From assembly GCA_014584635.1 (NCBI GenBank), contig JACTML010000106.1, positions 1-8,793 of the forward strand: a stretch of DNA of 8,793 bases, read 5' to 3'. The notes under the pieces were generated by a model. That model saw only the letters and a list, made by a program, of their open reading frames with translations, did no database searches and had not been told where the DNA came from. The DNA is from Nitrosomonas eutropha. GTDB taxonomy: Bacteria; Pseudomonadota; Gammaproteobacteria; Burkholderiales; Nitrosomonadaceae. This document shows, piece by piece, positions 1 through 6,865 of the stretch. The translations under genes were made by a program, and so were the position numbers. Positions within the stretch are counted from its first letter, which is position 1. Each line of letters opens with the position of its first letter.

Positions 1-1
1 C

Positions 2-319
2 TATCTGGAGCAGGCCGCAGCTAGAAATACCAATCTTGAAAATATGCTTGCCACGGAACAGGAAGTTGGGCCGCAAGACCGGATTTTTGAGTTCATGATG
101 AATGCACTGCGATTGACGGACGGTTTTGATCCTGGGCTGTTTCATACTCGTACTGGCTTGACAGTTGCCTCAATTCAGCAGCAACTAACCACTGCCGAGC
201 AACGAGGGTTGATTGAGTGGCAGCACGATTGTATCCGGCCGACGGCTGACGGGCGAAGGTTTTTGAATGACTTGCTGGAGATTTTTCTGCCAGAATCCAG
301 GCAAACGACAACTTCCTGA
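2..319 (+). CDS. hemW: HemW heme chaperone (oxygen-independent coproporphyrinogen oxidase-like), C-terminal part
   Basis: The frame is open from the first bases of the window to a TGA at 317-319, giving the last 105 residues of a protein that begins outside. The internal ATG at 44 is not the real start, because coding sequence continues upstream of it. The segment matches the HemW C-terminal domain: FEFMMNALRLTDGF, then RTGL, a helix ending in RGLIEW, IRPTADGRRFLNDLLEIFL and a short tail. HemW proteins are radical SAM relatives of HemN that bind and deliver heme in the cytoplasm rather than oxidising coproporphyrinogen. The radical SAM CxxxCxxC region would lie upstream and cannot be checked here. 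A copper-resistance pair follows after 27 nt on the same strand, so readthrough is possible. Assignment rests on motif recognition of the tail only. Confidence 0.85.
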   Translation, partial: YLEQAAARNTNLENMLATEQEVGPQDRIFEFMMNALRLTDGFDPGLFHTRTGLTVASIQQQLTTAEQRGLIEWQHDCIRPTADGRRFLNDLLEIFLPESRQTTTS

Positions 320-331
320 ACTTAAAATAGC

Positions 332-340
332 GGGGGGGAG
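332..340 (+). promoter_or_regulatory. Ribosome binding site of copA
   Basis: A G-rich run ending in GGAG lies six bases before the ATG at 347. It supports this start, which also gives a complete Tat signal peptide. Confidence 0.7.
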
Positions 341-346
341 ATCAGA

Positions 347-2146
347 ATGAAGGACTCAATTTCAAGACGCGCCTTTCTGAAAAAATCAGGCACACTGGGA
401 ACCCTTACTGCTCTGGACGGGATGCTGCCGACCTATGCCTGGTCTAATTTCTTAAGTGCTGTTACGCCGGCTATGCAGCTAAGCGGAGATGTTATCAATC
501 TCACTATCGCCAGAACGCCGTTTCGTATCGATCATCGCACTACAACCGCCACGACTGTTAATGGTACCGTTCCAGGGCCTTTACTTCGTTTGCGCGAAGG
601 GCAGGATGTTACCCTGAATGTGACTAACCGCCTGGACGAAACGTCTTCAATACATTGGCACGGCATTCTCTTGCCACCTGAAATGGATGGTGTGCCTGGT
701 GTCAGTTTCCCGGGTATTGAGCCGGGAACAACCTTTTCCTATCGCTTCACGATCAGGCAGTACGGCACGTACTGGTTTCACAGTCATTCAGGCGGCCAGG
801 AGCAGGCAGGCGTGTATGCACCAATGATTATTGATCCGCTTGAACCAGACCCGATCCAGTACGATCGCGAATATGTGATCATGCTTTCGGACTGGAGCTT
901 TTCTTCAGTGGATGCAATGATCGGAAAGCTCAAGAAGCAGCCCGGCTACTTCAACTTTCAAAAGCGCACGCTGGGTGATTTTATTAAGGACGTCATGCAG
1001 GATGGCTGGCTCCCGGCATTTGACAATTACTTGATGTGGGCCCGGATGCGAATGGATCCGACAGACTTGGCAGACGTAACGGGTTATGCCTACACCTACC
1101 TCATGAATGGATTGACCTCGGCCGCAAATTGGACGGGGATTTTTCGTCCGGGTGAACGCGTACGATTGCGCTTTATTCAAGCAGGGGCTATGACATTTCA
1201 GGACATCCAGATTCCCGGACTCAGGATGACCGTAGTGCAAGCGGATGGTCAGAATGTACAACCTGTTGAAGTGGATGAGTTCCGCATCGGTCCGGCTGAA
1301 ACCTACGATATTATCGTGGAACCTAAAGAGGATCGTGCTTACACGATTTTTGCAGAGACACTGGATCGAAGTGGTTTCGCACGCGGCACCCTGGCACCGC
1401 GCCCTGGAATGACGGCAGAGATTCCGCCGCGCCGCTCCCGTCCGCTTCTCACCATGGCAGATATGGGCATGCGACACATGAACGCCGAGAGCCATGGTGA
1501 CCACGAATCTCACGATGCAGCTAGAGGTGAACCGACAAAAGGGATGCAGCTCGACGACACGCATGGAGAGCATGATCGGCCCGGGCGTCTCGATACCAGG
1601 CCTGTCAGGCATGCTGCTGACGATCATGGTCCTGGCAATCAGTTCATTCCGGATTTCACACAGAGTCGTATGGATGAACCGGGCATCGGGCTGGGAAATG
1701 ATGGCCGCCGGGTGTTAGTCTATACCGATTTAAAGAGCCTCAAGCCCTATCCCGATCAGCGCAAACCTGAGCGTGAGCTCGAAATTCACCTTACCGGTCA
1801 TATGGAACGCTTCATATGGTCGTTCGATGGCAAGAAATATTCAGATGCCAGGGAGCCGATCCTTTTCCATCATGGAGAGCGGTTACGCTGGATTTTTGTT
1901 AACGATACGATGATGGACCACACGATGCATCTGCATGGCATGTGGATGTATCTGGAAAATGGCGCTGGCGCATACCTTCCGCGTAAGCACACGGTTCTTG
2001 TCAAGCCCGCTGAACGCATTTCTGTTGCCATTACTGCTGATGCACCTGGTCCTTGGGCCTTTCACTGCCACTTGCTCTTGCATATGGAAACAGGAATGTT
2101 TCGTGTGGTTGAGACCCTGGATGCAGTTCCCGGAACAGAACCGTGA
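347..2146 (+). CDS. copA: CopA-family multicopper oxidase, copper resistance, Tat-exported
   Basis: This is a 599-residue periplasmic multicopper oxidase of the CopA/PcoA type, thought to protect cells by oxidising or sequestering periplasmic Cu(I). The N-terminus has a twin-arginine signal (SRRAFLKK, residues 5-12). All four copper-binding motifs are present: HWHG at 103-106, WFHSH at 143-147, HTMHLHG at 525-531, and HCHLLLHMETGM at 573-584. In the last motif C574, H579 and M584 are the expected type 1 copper ligands. Residues 370-427 form a low-complexity segment rich in His, Met and Asp (for example MADMGMRHM and SHGDHESH), matching the metal-binding insert of CopA proteins. Length is normal for the family. 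The TGA overlaps the GTG start of copB, so the two are translationally coupled. No clear CueR- or CopR-type operator was seen in the short gap after hemW. A laccase-like relative is possible, but copB next door supports CopA. Confidence 0.95.
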   Translation: MKDSISRRAFLKKSGTLGTLTALDGMLPTYAWSNFLSAVTPAMQLSGDVINLTIARTPFRIDHRTTTATTVNGTVPGPLLRLREGQDVTLNVTNRLDETSSIHWHGILLPPEMDGVPGVSFPGIEPGTTFSYRFTIRQYGTYWFHSHSGGQEQAGVYAPMIIDPLEPDPIQYDREYVIMLSDWSFSSVDAMIGKLKKQPGYFNFQKRTLGDFIKDVMQDGWLPAFDNYLMWARMRMDPTDLADVTGYAYTYLMNGLTSAANWTGIFRPGERVRLRFIQAGAMTFQDIQIPGLRMTVVQADGQNVQPVEVDEFRIGPAETYDIIVEPKEDRAYTIFAETLDRSGFARGTLAPRPGMTAEIPPRRSRPLLTMADMGMRHMNAESHGDHESHDAARGEPTKGMQLDDTHGEHDRPGRLDTRPVRHAADDHGPGNQFIPDFTQSRMDEPGIGLGNDGRRVLVYTDLKSLKPYPDQRKPERELEIHLTGHMERFIWSFDGKKYSDAREPILFHHGERLRWIFVNDTMMDHTMHLHGMWMYLENGAGAYLPRKHTVLVKPAERISVAITADAPGPWAFHCHLLLHMETGMFRVVETLDAVPGTEP

Positions 2147-2958
2147 AATTCTTTCTGCAACTTGGGGCTGGCATTGTTGCGATTCTGTTCTTAGGTGCGG
2201 GTAGCAGCCTGCCGACAGCGAGCGCAGAAATGTTGTCAGACAAAGAAAAACAGACTTTGTCCAATCATCTGCCCCGATCTCGGGGTGAATATCATCATCC
2301 GACCCATAGTGATCAGAACTATGCGTTCCTGCGTGCTGATGTACTTGAATACCGTCCGGGAGAGGATGGCGGTGATTTCCGCTGGGATATACAGGGTTGG
2401 TACGGAGGAGACTTCAACCGTCTGTGGTTTAAAAGTGAAGGCGAACGAAATACGGCTTTCAAAGCAGACCACGACATCGACATGCAGCTTCTGTACGGTA
2501 GATTTATTGGGAAGTATTATGATTTTCAGATCGGTGTGCGCGGAGAGACACAAATCTTTAAAGGGAGAGATGTGGCGCGGGCTCATGCAGTTATCGGGTT
2601 TCAAGGGCTCGCTCCGTATCGCTACGAGGTGGAGTCTGCGCTCTTTATTAGCCAGGATGGAGATGTGTCCGTGCGTTTCCAGACATCCCGCAACTTTTTG
2701 CTGACACAGCGGTTGATCTTGCAAGGACGTATTGAGACTCATGCAGCCGTGCAAAAGGTAGAAAAATTTACTACTGGCCAAGGGCTCAACAATATTGAGC
2801 TGGGGTTGCGGCTGCGTTATGAAATCAGGCGAGAAATCGCACCTTATATTGGAATTTCATACGACCGCAGCTTTTTTAAGACGGCTGATCTTGTGCGAGA
2901 GGAAGGCGGTGATTCCAGCCAGGTTCGCTTTGTGGCCGGCGTGCAGTTGTGGTTCTAG
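2143..2958 (+). CDS. copB: CopB, outer-membrane copper resistance protein
   Basis: This 271-residue protein starts at a GTG whose last bases are part of the copA TGA (GTGA overlap), typical of coupled copAB operons. The N-terminus is a Sec signal peptide: a Lys, a hydrophobic core (residues 5-20), and an ASA/E cleavage site after residue 28. The body fits the CopB family: FLRADVLEYRPG, then FRWDIQGWYGGDFNRLWFKSEG, repeated amphipathic strands with many Tyr/Arg, and a C-terminal Phe as in outer-membrane beta-barrels. CopB is proposed to sit in the outer membrane and bind or pass copper. The Met/His-rich N-terminal repeats of classical CopB proteins are missing. Only a short HH..H patch remains (residues 51-55) after the predicted signal peptide. 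The Shine-Dalgarno is weak (GGA near 2132), consistent with reliance on coupling. Confidence 0.93.
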   Translation: MKFFLQLGAGIVAILFLGAGSSLPTASAEMLSDKEKQTLSNHLPRSRGEYHHPTHSDQNYAFLRADVLEYRPGEDGGDFRWDIQGWYGGDFNRLWFKSEGERNTAFKADHDIDMQLLYGRFIGKYYDFQIGVRGETQIFKGRDVARAHAVIGFQGLAPYRYEVESALFISQDGDVSVRFQTSRNFLLTQRLILQGRIETHAAVQKVEKFTTGQGLNNIELGLRLRYEIRREIAPYIGISYDRSFFKTADLVREEGGDSSQVRFVAGVQLWF

Positions 2959-3003
2959 TCATCGCAGTTTTTATTAAATACCGTCAGAAAATACCGGTTT
3001 GAC

Positions 3004-3933
3004 CTATCCATGTACCCGCAACAGCCAAGCAGCGCAGCCCATCATCCCCAGGCTGACCGTCAGCATAAAGAGCGCGTGGCGGCGATATTTCCGGATCAAC
3101 TCCGTTTGCGGGTGAACCGATATGATAAACGGACGTCTGTCATCTTCCAGTCTGGAAATATGATGGATTTCCAGTTCGTGCAATAGCTGTTGATGAAGGG
3201 TGCGAGCTTGTGATTGGGCAGCCTCACGAGCGATCTCCCATTCTGCCTGATCTATCTCGCCATCCCGATTGCTGTCAAAGCGTTCCAGCAATTGCTCTCT
3301 GTCCTGTTTCCAATCACTGAGCAGATCACGTGTAATATTCTGCACAGATTGCTCGGTTGCCGGTGATCGCGTTTGCAGATGGCCGAGGATATACAGCCGT
3401 TGCCCAGGCAGGATCAATCGCTCACTGTAGCGGTAACGGCTGGTCAGCGCGACAATGGCTGAAGCGCTATCCAGCACCTGGGTTCGTGTCGGCCATTCGG
3501 TATTACCGTGCCAGATCAGTTTTTCATTGCTGGTGATTTCTGCCCCTTCGGGATTGATCAGGCAGGTACCAGTACCATCATCCAGCATAAACGACTGATC
3601 GCTGGTGTGCTGATACAGGATTTTCCATTCGGTGCGGGTGTGTTTCTGTTCCAGTATGGTCTCTTTGCGTTCGACCAGACTGTGATACCAGATACATTGA
3701 TGGTTGGACAGCGGAGCATAAATGGGCTGGTCAGGCGGTGATTTTCCCTTACCTTCCAGTTCGATATAACCCTGATGTGCAGAACGCAGACGTGCTGTGG
3801 GTGTGTCCTTGATCAGATGCCAGCGTTTCCAGTCCCGTACAAAGTAGTAAAAGCTGATGAGTGCCGCCAGCGATAAAATAAACAGTACAAATCCGTATTC
3901 TTCCGGCGAAAAGACAAATGGTGGTTCCCTCAT
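3004..3933 (-). CDS. GIDE-domain membrane protein with an EF-hand loop
   Basis: This 309-residue protein has a predicted transmembrane segment at each end (about 13-32 and 286-305) with a soluble part between. The first part of that region (about 45-185) resembles the bacterial GIDE domain, named after the mitochondrial E3 ligase MULAN/GIDE, including PLSNHQCIWY, then a DDGTGTCLI strand and a later ERLILPGQRLYILG segment. No RING finger is visible, so ubiquitin-ligase names given to such proteins should not be taken as function. At 220-231 there is a canonical EF-hand loop, DSNRDGEIDQAE, with D220, N222, D224, G225, I227 and E231 in place, so calcium binding is likely. Helical sequence flanks the loop. 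The gene starts 11 nt after the lemA stop with no strong Shine-Dalgarno, suggesting coupled translation. LemA/GIDE neighbours are common in bacteria; the role is unknown. Confidence 0.8.
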   Translation of the reverse strand: MREPPFVFSPEEYGFVLFILSLAALISFYYFVRDWKRWHLIKDTPTARLRSAHQGYIELEGKGKSPPDQPIYAPLSNHQCIWYHSLVERKETILEQKHTRTEWKILYQHTSDQSFMLDDGTGTCLINPEGAEITSNEKLIWHGNTEWPTRTQVLDSASAIVALTSRYRYSERLILPGQRLYILGHLQTRSPATEQSVQNITRDLLSDWKQDREQLLERFDSNRDGEIDQAEWEIAREAAQSQARTLHQQLLHELEIHHISRLEDDRRPFIISVHPQTELIRKYRRHALFMLTVSLGMMGCAAWLLRVHG

Positions 3934-3944
3934 AACACGGAGAA

Positions 3945-4523
3945 CTAGCCGAATAACTGGTTCAGGTTATGATCACGTTTATCGCTTTCAGCGAATTCCA
4001 GTAGTGAGCGTTCACCGAATCCAAACCACTTGGCAATGAGAATTTCGGGAAATTGTTCAATGCGAATGTTGTTGTTTTTGACTGCTTCGTTATAGTATTC
4101 ACGCCGGTCGGCAATACCATTCTCCAGACTGGTGATGCGGGTTTGCAGGTACTGGAATTTCTCGCTGGTTTTAAGTTCGGGGTAGGCTTCAGCTACTGCG
4201 TAGAGGCTACCCAGCCCCATTCGCAGCATTTTTTCCGCAGCTCCCAGAGCAGGCAGATTACCGGTTTCACGTGCCTTTGCTATTCCGGAGCGTGCTTCCA
4301 TCACGCGGTTGAGCGTTTCCTGCTCGAACTGCATGTAGCGCTTGCAGGTCTCGACCAGCTTGGGCAGCTCATCATGGCGCTGTTTCAGCAGAATATCGAT
4401 ATTCGACCATGCTTGGGAAACGGTGTGTTTCACGTCCACCAGGCTGTTGTAGATCATGACTCCAATCACCAGTAAGGTAACAACAGCTGCAAGGAGGATG
4501 TAGAGCAAAAGTACAAGATCCAT
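3945..4523 (-). CDS. lemA: LemA family membrane-anchored protein
   Basis: The product is 192 residues with an N-terminal membrane helix (about 4-25) and a long alpha-helical domain. Family hallmarks include YNSLVDVKHTVSQAWSNID, the LKQRHDELPKLVETCKRYM stretch, a helix containing AVAEAYPELKTSEKF, then RREYYNEAVKNNN and FPEILIAKWFGF near the end. LemA proteins are widespread inner-membrane proteins with unclear function. The frame is open to an ATG at 4631, which would add 36 residues, but the start at 4523 is preferred. It gives normal LemA length, puts the membrane helix at the N-terminus, has an AAGGGAA Shine-Dalgarno just upstream (about 4530-4536), and avoids overlapping the preceding small gene. 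The GIDE gene follows after 11 nt. The pair likely forms an operon with the frameshifted exported-protein gene upstream. Confidence 0.92.
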   Translation of the reverse strand: MDLVLLLYILLAAVVTLLVIGVMIYNSLVDVKHTVSQAWSNIDILLKQRHDELPKLVETCKRYMQFEQETLNRVMEARSGIAKARETGNLPALGAAEKMLRMGLGSLYAVAEAYPELKTSEKFQYLQTRITSLENGIADRREYYNEAVKNNNIRIEQFPEILIAKWFGFGERSLLEFAESDKRDHNLNQLFG

Positions 4524-4599
4524 GATTATTCCCTTGATTGTTTCAAAGGATATATCAACGGCAGTTATTGCAGGGATTGGAGTATGTTTGATCTCCTCG

Positions 4600-4882
4600 T
4601 CAGTGGTTGTGCTCTTCTGTTTGGGGAACAACAGGCTCTATAAATTCTGTTCGTCCGCCAAATTCCTTGCGTATTTCCTGTTCCATGAAATCCTCACGAT
4701 TGGATTCGTCTCCAAATTCCCTGCGTGCAGCTTTCTCTTCAAATTCCATACGTTCATCCTGCATTTCGGGCCGCCGATTTCATATCAGGCGTTGCATCGG
4801 CCAAGGTGGCGGAGGATGAAAATGCTGATGTTGATAAACCGGTTAAACCGGCAATGCAAATGATAGTAGCGATCTGTTTCAT
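4600..4882 (-). pseudogene. Small exported protein, interrupted by a one-base frameshift
   Basis: An ATG at 4882 is preceded by a strong GGGGAG ribosome site (4890-4895). It opens a 42-residue frame (stop 4754-4756) that begins with a clear Sec signal peptide, MKQIATIICIAGLTGLSTSA. A second frame begins at an ATG at 4764, eight bases or so inside the first, and encodes 54 charged residues (MQDERMEFEEKAARREFG and onward) up to a stop at 4600-4602. Removing one base from the GGCCCG run near 4766-4770 joins them into one protein of about 95 residues: signal peptide, a short linker, then an acidic/basic helical tail. The tail holds two related units, RREFGDE and RKEFGG. No family is recognised. 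It could be a true frameshift, a sequencing error, or two coupled small genes. The first is preferred because the second piece has no signal peptide or ribosome site of its own. It heads the lemA-GIDE cluster. Confidence 0.6.
4650..4725 (-). repeat. Imperfect direct repeat inside the small exported-protein gene
   Basis: Two copies of about 21 nt (4705-4725 and 4650-4671) share CGCARGGAATTTGG followed by GACGAA and lie in the same coding frame. They encode R-R/K-EFG. The second copy is one base longer before GACGAA, so the reading frames diverge after the shared core. Confidence 0.55.
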
Positions 4883-4925
4883 GATAGATCTCCCCATAAG
4901 TAATGATGAAAAACAGTGTACACCT

Positions 4926-4931
4926 GTTATA
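4926..4931 (-). promoter_or_regulatory. Possible -10 box for the exported protein-lemA-GIDE cluster
   Basis: TATAAC on the - strand lies 44 bases upstream of the first ATG of the cluster. The matching -35 region is poor, so this is only a candidate. A GTGTACAC palindrome (4916-4923) sits just downstream of it. Confidence 0.25.
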
Positions 4932-4970
4932 TCAGTACGATATATGGGTATTGCTAAAAATATCTACTGC

Positions 4971-4987
4971 CCTGGAAATATTCCAGG
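4971..4987. repeat. Perfect 7-bp inverted repeat downstream of trmB
   Basis: CCTGGAA-ATA-TTCCAGG sits ten bases beyond the displaced stop of trmB (4997-4999) and upstream of the exported-protein gene. On the - strand a short T run (ATTTTT) follows about ten bases later, so it could act as a weak terminator for thiS-thiG-trmB. It could equally be an operator for the next transcript. The distance to the T run makes a classical terminator doubtful. Confidence 0.45.
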
Positions 4988-4996
4988 AAAGATTGT

Positions 4997-5071
4997 TTAA
5001 GCCGTTCGGGTGAATATCAGATCGCGAATGATATGGCCGAGTTTTATGCCACGTTGTTCAAACTTAGTCAG
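4997..5071 (-). pseudogene. trmB: Out-of-frame C-terminal remnant of trmB
   Basis: Read in a different frame from the main trmB ORF, this piece encodes LTKFEQRGIKLGHIIRDLIF and a few more residues before a TAA at 4997-4999. This is the conserved C-terminal end of TrmB (TKFEQRG followed by a GH..(W/R)DL.F pattern). It overlaps the premature TGA of the main frame. It has no start or ribosome site of its own, so it is not expected to be translated unless ribosomes shift frame. Confidence 0.8.
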
Positions 5072-5643
5072 TCAGTGGCGGTATTGATAAGCCGTTGTTC
5101 GCTGTTCAAGACATGCAGACTGTGAATGGCGTAGTCTTCCCAATCGGTGGCGATGTGCAGATAACCGCCGGGTTTCAGCCGGCTGCATAAAAGTGAAACA
5201 AAATCCGGCTGGATCAGGCGGCGTTTATGATGCCGTGCCTTGGGCCAGGGATCCGGAAAAAAGATATGGATTCCATCCAGCGAGGCATCAATCAGCATTT
5301 GCTGTAAAACCGGTTTGGCATCGTGCGGGATGATTCGCAGATTAGTCAGGCCACGTTTTTCGATTTGGTTAAGCAGGCTGCCGATTCCTGGAGCATGAAC
5401 TTCTATGGCAACAAAATCCTTATCCGGATGCTGTGCGGCAATCTCGGCAGTGGTTTCTCCCATGCCTGACCCAATTTCCAGAATTTTGGGGGCGGTACGC
5501 CCAAAAACCTGATTGAGCTCAATGGATGCCTCAGTGAACGCTATGCCGTAACGCGGCAGCAGGAATTCGCAGGCGTGCCGCTGCGCACTGGAAAAGTGCC
5601 CCTGACGGAGCACGTAGCTACGAATGGGAGGATGCGATGACAA
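5068..5643 (-). CDS. trmB: tRNA (guanine-N7)-methyltransferase TrmB, truncated by deletion and frameshift
   Basis: TrmB uses S-adenosylmethionine to methylate G46 of tRNA to m7G in the cytoplasm. The frame gives 191 residues with the family motifs: IRSYVLRQG (7-15), the SAM loop EIGSGMGE (56-63), EVHAPGIGSL (81-90), FPDPWPKARHHKRR (129-142) and ATDWEDYA (165-172). The start is a TTG at 5643 with AGGA about eight bases upstream, 31 nt after the thiG stop. The protein ends at TATD, where the family should continue through an RP..RP region to TKFE. That segment is present downstream in another frame. By comparison with E. coli TrmB about 11 codons are missing, and the frame is shifted. The junction reads ACTGACTGACT, so slippage or recombination between short repeats is a likely cause. 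Activity is doubtful because the conserved TKFE motif is lost. Confidence 0.88.
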   Translation of the reverse strand: MSSHPPIRSYVLRQGHFSSAQRHACEFLLPRYGIAFTEASIELNQVFGRTAPKILEIGSGMGETTAEIAAQHPDKDFVAIEVHAPGIGSLLNQIEKRGLTNLRIIPHDAKPVLQQMLIDASLDGIHIFFPDPWPKARHHKRRLIQPDFVSLLCSRLKPGGYLHIATDWEDYAIHSLHVLNSEQRLINTATD

Positions 5644-5674
5644 AAACAGTTTCCTGAAGAAGTGTTGCTGCGAC

Positions 5675-6481
5675 CTAATTGTTTGCAGTAGCGTGTGTGG
5701 ATCCGGTAATCATGCCTTCTGCCGGAGAGCTTGGCGTCGCCTGATAGACTTTCTTCGGCATGCGGCCGGCCAGCCAGGCTTCTCGTCCCGCTTCCACTGC
5801 CTTGCGCATGGCAGAAGCCATTAATACAGGATTACGGGCATTGGCCACGGCAGTGTTCATCAATATGCCGTCACAACCAAGCTCCATGGCAATGGCGGCA
5901 TCCGACGCAGTGCCAACACCGGCATCGACGATGACCGGCACCTTAATCCTGTCAATGATAATTTGCAGATTCCAGGGATTCAGTATGCCCATGCCGGAAC
6001 CAATCAGTGAAGCCAGCGGCATGATTGCTGCGCAACCAATATCCTCCAGCTGCCGGGCAACGATAGGATCATCCGATGTATAAACCATGACCTGAAAACC
6101 ATCCTTGACCAGGATTTTGGCTGCTTCGATGGTTGCGACCACATCAGGGAACAGCGTTTTCTGATCCCCCAGTACTTCCAGCTTGACTAATGCGTGTCCG
6201 TCAAGCAGCTCACGTGCCAGGCGCAGCGTGCGAACAGCATCTGCCGCCGTGTAGCAGCCAGCAGTATTCGGCAGAAGCGTGAATTGCGAAGGAGGCAGCA
6301 CATCCAGCAGATTGGGTTCGTCGGGATTTTGCCCGATGTTGGTGCGCCGGATGGCTACGGTAATGATTTGCGCACCGCTGGCATCGACAGCAGCGCGCGT
6401 TTCAGCGAAATCCTTGTATTTTCCTGTTCCCAGCAGTAGACGGGAGCTATAGCTTTTACCAGCAATGACAAGCGTGTCCAT
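5675..6481 (-). CDS. thiG: Thiazole synthase ThiG
   Basis: ThiG builds the thiazole phosphate of thiamine from deoxyxylulose 5-phosphate, dehydroglycine and sulfur carried by ThiS thiocarboxylate. The 268-residue product is full length for this cytoplasmic TIM-barrel family. Recognised features are the N-terminal [10 protein letters not shown] (13-22), RRTNIG (45-50), LLPNTAGC (69-76), the Schiff-base lysine in LVKLEVL (K100), the phosphate-binding GSGMGI (161-166), and [12 protein letters not shown] (185-196) followed by GILMNTA. The start ATG at 6481 fits the usual N-terminus. Its Shine-Dalgarno is weak. thiS lies 68 nt upstream and trmB follows after 31 nt. The partner enzymes ThiF and ThiO/ThiH are not in the window. 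Confidence 0.97.
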   Translation of the reverse strand: MDTLVIAGKSYSSRLLLGTGKYKDFAETRAAVDASGAQIITVAIRRTNIGQNPDEPNLLDVLPPSQFTLLPNTAGCYTAADAVRTLRLARELLDGHALVKLEVLGDQKTLFPDVVATIEAAKILVKDGFQVMVYTSDDPIVARQLEDIGCAAIMPLASLIGSGMGILNPWNLQIIIDRIKVPVIVDAGVGTASDAAIAMELGCDGILMNTAVANARNPVLMASAMRKAVEAGREAWLAGRMPKKVYQATPSSPAEGMITGSTHATANN

Positions 6482-6549
6482 AAGTAAGTCCGCAGTTATG
6501 TTGTGTCAGTTAAAGACAGATCGAAGTGAACTTTTCACCTTGACCTGAA

Positions 6550-6750
6550 TCACCCTCCGCCGACAGCCACGATAATTTCCAGTTGATCTCCTTCATTGAG
6601 AATCTGCTCGGAAAAACTGCTGCGCGGGATGATTTCACCATTGCGTTCAACGGCTATGCGCTTGTTCTGCAGCGACAGATATTCAATCAGTTGCTGTATA
6701 TTCGGCGGGCCATCGTAACTTTGATGCTGTCCGTTAATGATGAGTTGCAT
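6550..6750 (-). CDS. thiS: Sulfur carrier protein ThiS
   Basis: This 66-residue beta-grasp protein begins MQLIINGQ and ends in GGG. The C-terminal Gly-Gly is the site that is adenylated by ThiF and converted to a thiocarboxylate, which donates sulfur to ThiG. Other ThiS hallmarks are AVERNGEIIPRSSF (33-46), and GDQLEIIVAVGGG at the end. Length is normal. It is the first gene of the thiS-thiG-trmB run. The ribosome site before the ATG is poor (only A-rich sequence). Confidence 0.95.
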   Translation of the reverse strand: MQLIINGQHQSYDGPPNIQQLIEYLSLQNKRIAVERNGEIIPRSSFSEQILNEGDQLEIIVAVGGG

Positions 6751-6796
6751 GGTTTTCAGAAAAATAGCTAAAAGTGTTTCTCGAACCAGATTTTTT

Positions 6797-6826
6797 ATTC
6801 TAGCATGCGGGTTTGGATTATGTATT
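6797..6826 (-). promoter_or_regulatory. Possible promoter of thiS-thiG-trmB
   Basis: On the - strand a TAGAAT -10 box (6797-6802) lies about 46 bases before the thiS ATG. An AATACA hexamer 18 bases upstream (6821-6826) matches three of the six -35 consensus bases. No TPP riboswitch-like sequence is seen in the short leader. Confidence 0.4.
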
Positions 6827-6841
6827 ACACAACAGTTGTGT
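6827..6841. repeat. Perfect 15-bp palindrome between divergent promoters
   Basis: ACACAAC-A-GTTGTGT has 7-bp arms and one central base. It abuts the proposed -35 of thiS and lies about 40-50 bases upstream of the predicted start of the tRNA-Gly transcript. That placement suits an operator or activator site. A half-site, GTTGTGTC, recurs at 6500-6507 in the thiS-thiG gap. No regulator is identified. Confidence 0.5.
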
Positions 6842-6865
6842 CGGTATATGATTCGAAAAATGTCT

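Noticed and set aside
44..319. Separate 91-residue gene starting at the ATG at 44
   Set aside because: The frame is open upstream to the window edge, and the protein is the tail of HemW.
905..1627. 240-codon - strand frame inside copA
   Set aside because: It is antisense to a strongly conserved multicopper oxidase and shows no protein-family features.
2959..3003. Terminator between the convergent copB and GIDE genes
   Set aside because: Only a 4-bp ACCG/CGGT stem is visible with no proper T run.
4053..4475. 140-codon + strand frame opposite lemA
   Set aside because: It is a shadow of lemA, Cys/Phe/His-rich, without a ribosome site or family resemblance.
3945..4631. LemA starting at 4631 with 36 extra residues
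   Set aside because: The extension overlaps the upstream small gene, is not LemA-like, and the ATG at 4523 has a good ribosome site.
6751..6796. TPP riboswitch before thiS
   Set aside because: The leader is too short, and the CTGAGA-type and other conserved TPP-aptamer segments are absent.
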